DNA from: a virus | DNA: 60,306 nucleotides | IMG/VR virus record: IMGVR_UViG_3300030406_001449 | Location: 1 to 60,306 of that record | Reading direction: 5' to 3' (one strand) | Part shown: one piece after another, positions 58,266 through 60,306 of the stretch | How positions within the stretch are numbered: the stretch's first letter is position 1 | Layout: the number at the start of each line of letters is the position of its first letter | Made by a program: the position numbers and the translations under genes | Notes under the pieces: generated by a model | The model's database searches: none | Told to the model about the DNA's origin: nothing | Seen by the model: only the letters and a program-made list of their open reading frames with translations

Positions 58266-59537
58266 ATGTTGTTAAAGTTAGTACCAAATAAATTAAAAGT
58301 ATGGTTAATTAAATTACTATACAAAGACCTTGCGTCTAAAGGACGTATGGGTGATACCCGTCTAGCTCACATTAATGATTACGAAGCAGACTTATTAAAG
58401 TCAGTAGGTGGCTCAGGTACAATCAATCCCGCTACAGGACTGTTTGAGTATGGCGGTGGTGGTGGCAGTAGACAAACCACTTCAACTACAACAAATTTAC
58501 CTGAATATGCTAGACCTTTTTATGAAGAATTATTGACACAAACAGGTAAACAAACATATACCACAGACGCAGAAGGTAATGTGACTGGTGTTCAAGAATA
58601 TGTACCTTTTGAGGGTGATAGAATAGTAGGATTTACTCCAGAGCAACTAGCTGTGCAACAAGGTGTTATGAGTTTACAAACTCCTGAGCAATTTAGTACA
58701 GCTACGCAAACATTAGATGATGCTGGTACGATAGCGACAGCAGCAGGAGCACAAGGTATAACAGGAGCGTTGGGTTTTAATCCTGGTGCAGTAGAAAGTT
58801 TATCTATGGAAACTCCTGGTATGTTTGATGCTGCTGCTAGAGACCAATATATGAGTCCATTTAGTGAAGCAGTTACAGATAGAGCTATATTAGAAGCTCA
58901 AAGACAAAGAGATATAGCTAAAAGTCAAGCAGCTATGCAATCTATTGGCAGAGGCACATTTGGTAGTGGACGAGAGGCGTTATTGACTGCAGAAGCTGAT
59001 GCTCAAACTAGAGCATTAATAGCAGATTTGAGAGCTAAAGGACAACAAGATGCTTTCTTAAATGCTCAACAACAATTTGAAAAAGATAGAGCCGCTCGTA
59101 TGCGAGCTGATGAACAAACTCTTGCTGCTGAGAGAGAAAGAAGACAAATGGAGCAAGCAGGTGGTCAATTTGGTGCTAGACTACAAGCAGATTTAGGTCT
59201 TGGAGGATTAGGTGCTGGAATACAAGCAGGTACAGCTCAAAGTGGATTAGGGCGAGATACACAACTTGCTAATTTAGAAAGACTCAAAGCTCAGGCAACT
59301 ACTGCTGCTCAACAACAAGCATTAGACCAAGAGATTGCAAACTTAGAGTTTCAAAAATTTAAGGAAGAACAAGATTATCAAAGAAAATTATTGGAGTTTC
59401 AATCTAATATACTTCGTGGTCAAGCAGGTGCATTAGGCTCAACTGAAGTACAATATGCCCCTCGTCCTAGTTTAGCTAGTCAAGTAGGAGGATTAGGTAT
59501 TGCGGGTCTTGGATTATATAGAGAATTAGGTAGATAG
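58266..59537 (+). CDS. Internal virion protein, coiled-coil rich, 423 aa
   Basis: N-terminal LLKLVPNKLKVWLIKLLYKD, a Gly/Thr linker, then a long Ala/Gln/Arg helix region (EAQRQRDIAKSQAAMQSIGR and NAQQQFEKDRAARMRADEQT). A Gly-rich tail follows with GGLGIAGLGLYREL. Composition and place match internal/ejection proteins of podoviruses. Function inferred by position. Confidence 0.75.
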   Translation: MLLKLVPNKLKVWLIKLLYKDLASKGRMGDTRLAHINDYEADLLKSVGGSGTINPATGLFEYGGGGGSRQTTSTTTNLPEYARPFYEELLTQTGKQTYTTDAEGNVTGVQEYVPFEGDRIVGFTPEQLAVQQGVMSLQTPEQFSTATQTLDDAGTIATAAGAQGITGALGFNPGAVESLSMETPGMFDAAARDQYMSPFSEAVTDRAILEAQRQRDIAKSQAAMQSIGRGTFGSGREALLTAEADAQTRALIADLRAKGQQDAFLNAQQQFEKDRAARMRADEQTLAAERERRQMEQAGGQFGARLQADLGLGGLGAGIQAGTAQSGLGRDTQLANLERLKAQATTAAQQQALDQEIANLEFQKFKEEQDYQRKLLEFQSNILRGQAGALGSTEVQYAPRPSLASQVGGLGIAGLGLYRELGR

Positions 59538-59539
59538 TT

Positions 59540-60306
59540 ATGAATATTATACAGCTACAGGATAGACTAAAAACAGTACCAGATCAGGCTTTAGTTAATT
59601 ATGTTGAAAATCCTGTAGGAGAGGTGCCTATTTATTTAGCACTAGGAGAATTACAAAGACGTAGAGAAATGAAAAAAAGATTTCAAGCGTCTAAAAAAGG
59701 TTTACCTAGTGTAGCAGAACAACTTTTAGATGAAGTAAAACCAAAACCTGCTCCTTTAGGTATCGCATCAGTGGCTCCTGAAAATATGGCTCTTCCAGAG
59801 CAAGGTATAGGCACTCCACCAGAGACACCAGAAATAGACCCAAGACAAATGGCAGCGAGTGGTATAGCTGCTAACCCACAGTCAGCTGTAGGTGGTCCAG
59901 CTATGATGAAGGAAGGTGGGATTGTAGGGTATCAAACAGGTGGTAATATTGGGGATATAGACATGAGTGATTTTGAATACAGATATGGGAAATTAGGTGA
60001 TGCATTAGGTTCTCTTCGACCTAGAACGTATGGAAACGACCAATTTATACGATTTGGAGACCCTAGAACAGACCCTTTGTATTCTGCATATAGTGTAAAA
60101 AAAGCAACAGAAGAAGATAAAAAAGCTGGTGAAATGATAGATAGATTAACAGGTGTAAGTATTCCTCCAGTACCTGAAAATATAGCAGCCAAACGTGACG
60201 AATTAGCTGGAAAAACAGATGGTACAGGCGATGGCACACAAGCTGGTACAGGTACAGGTACAGGTACAGGTACAGGTACAGGTACAGGTACAGGTACAGG
60301 TACAGG
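59540..60306 (+). CDS. N-terminal part of gene running off the window into a Gly-Thr repeat
   Basis: Starts MNIIQLQDRLKTVPDQALVN, with IYLALGELQRRREMKKRFQA, then a Pro-rich stretch, MMKEGGIVGYQTGGNIG (the GGIVGYQTGG word recurs in marine phage virion genes) and a GTDGTGT...GTGT repeat at the end. No stop before 60306. The frame can continue at base 3, so the whole would be near 485 residues. Likely an ejection or internal virion protein. Confidence 0.8.
   Translation, partial: MNIIQLQDRLKTVPDQALVNYVENPVGEVPIYLALGELQRRREMKKRFQASKKGLPSVAEQLLDEVKPKPAPLGIASVAPENMALPEQGIGTPPETPEIDPRQMAASGIAANPQSAVGGPAMMKEGGIVGYQTGGNIGDIDMSDFEYRYGKLGDALGSLRPRTYGNDQFIRFGDPRTDPLYSAYSVKKATEEDKKAGEMIDRLTGVSIPPVPENIAAKRDELAGKTDGTGDGTQAGTGTGTGTGTGTGTGTGTGT
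60245..60306 (+). repeat. Hexanucleotide (GGTACA)n microsatellite at contig end
   Basis: Ten perfect copies of GGTACA plus GG, coding Gly-Thr. The left end of the window starts with CAGGCACACGCACACG, a degenerate form of the same repeat. Such repeats commonly stop assemblies, so true copy number is unknown. Confidence 0.9.

Overview
The window reads as essentially one complete genome of a tailed bacteriophage, most likely a short-tailed (podovirus-like), AT-rich marine phage of the kind known from uncultured ocean virus collections. Evidence: one half of the genome is a tightly packed leftward block of replication and early genes, the other a rightward block of packaging, head, tail, fibre, lysis and ejection genes. 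There is no tail tape-measure gene, but there is a 2068-residue internal or ejection protein. Many small proteins match families common in marine phages (Lys/Arg-rich proteins, a phage GroES, short tail-fibre modules). No integrase, CI-like repressor, RNA polymerase, nucleotide-metabolism gene, tRNA or rRNA was seen. The host cannot be named from the sequence; an alphaproteobacterium such as SAR11 is a guess.

Layout. (1) Bases 1-6913, plus strand: the end of a gene that starts at 59540 and a giant polyvalent protein with a zinc-protease signature. (2) 6910-17967, minus strand: replication module with a PrimPol-DUF927 primase/helicase, an HTH protein, two putative ssDNA-binding proteins, an SNF2 helicase, a RecB/Cas4-like nuclease, a family A DNA polymerase and small zinc-ribbon and basic proteins. 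(3) 17979-26769, minus strand: accessory early genes, including a VRR-NUC nuclease, an HNH-like protein, a MoxR ATPase / metallopeptidase-VWA / DUF3150-like module, and many proteins under 75 residues. (4) 26770-29840: mostly non-coding regulatory and possible origin region, with three small minus-strand genes, two minus-strand terminators, several sigma70-like promoters, iterons and inverted repeats. (5) 29841-60306, plus strand: terminase, portal, GroES, scaffold, capsid, a terminator and new promoter, a run of very basic small proteins, connector proteins, many fibre/adhesin modules, holin and endolysin, tail protein, and ejection-type proteins.

The two ends appear to be the same gene. The last reading frame runs off the right end inside a (GGTACA)n repeat encoding Gly-Thr. 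The first frame is open from base 3 and begins Gly-Thr-Arg-Thr. Joining them through a 4-base overlap (CAGG) keeps the frame, so this is probably a circularly permuted genome cut inside a microsatellite.

Features most worth following up: ten copies of a 20-bp palindrome (TCGTCGT-N6-ACGACGA) scattered through 18.5-28.9 kb, three of them inside genes; a 52-bp direct repeat bracketing a two-gene cassette; nine copies of a TTTACATATA motif in the control region; a shared C-terminal tag (RGDGIA-x-RG-x-T) on several small basic proteins of the structural block; and matching DKW tails on the two putative ssDNA-binding proteins.
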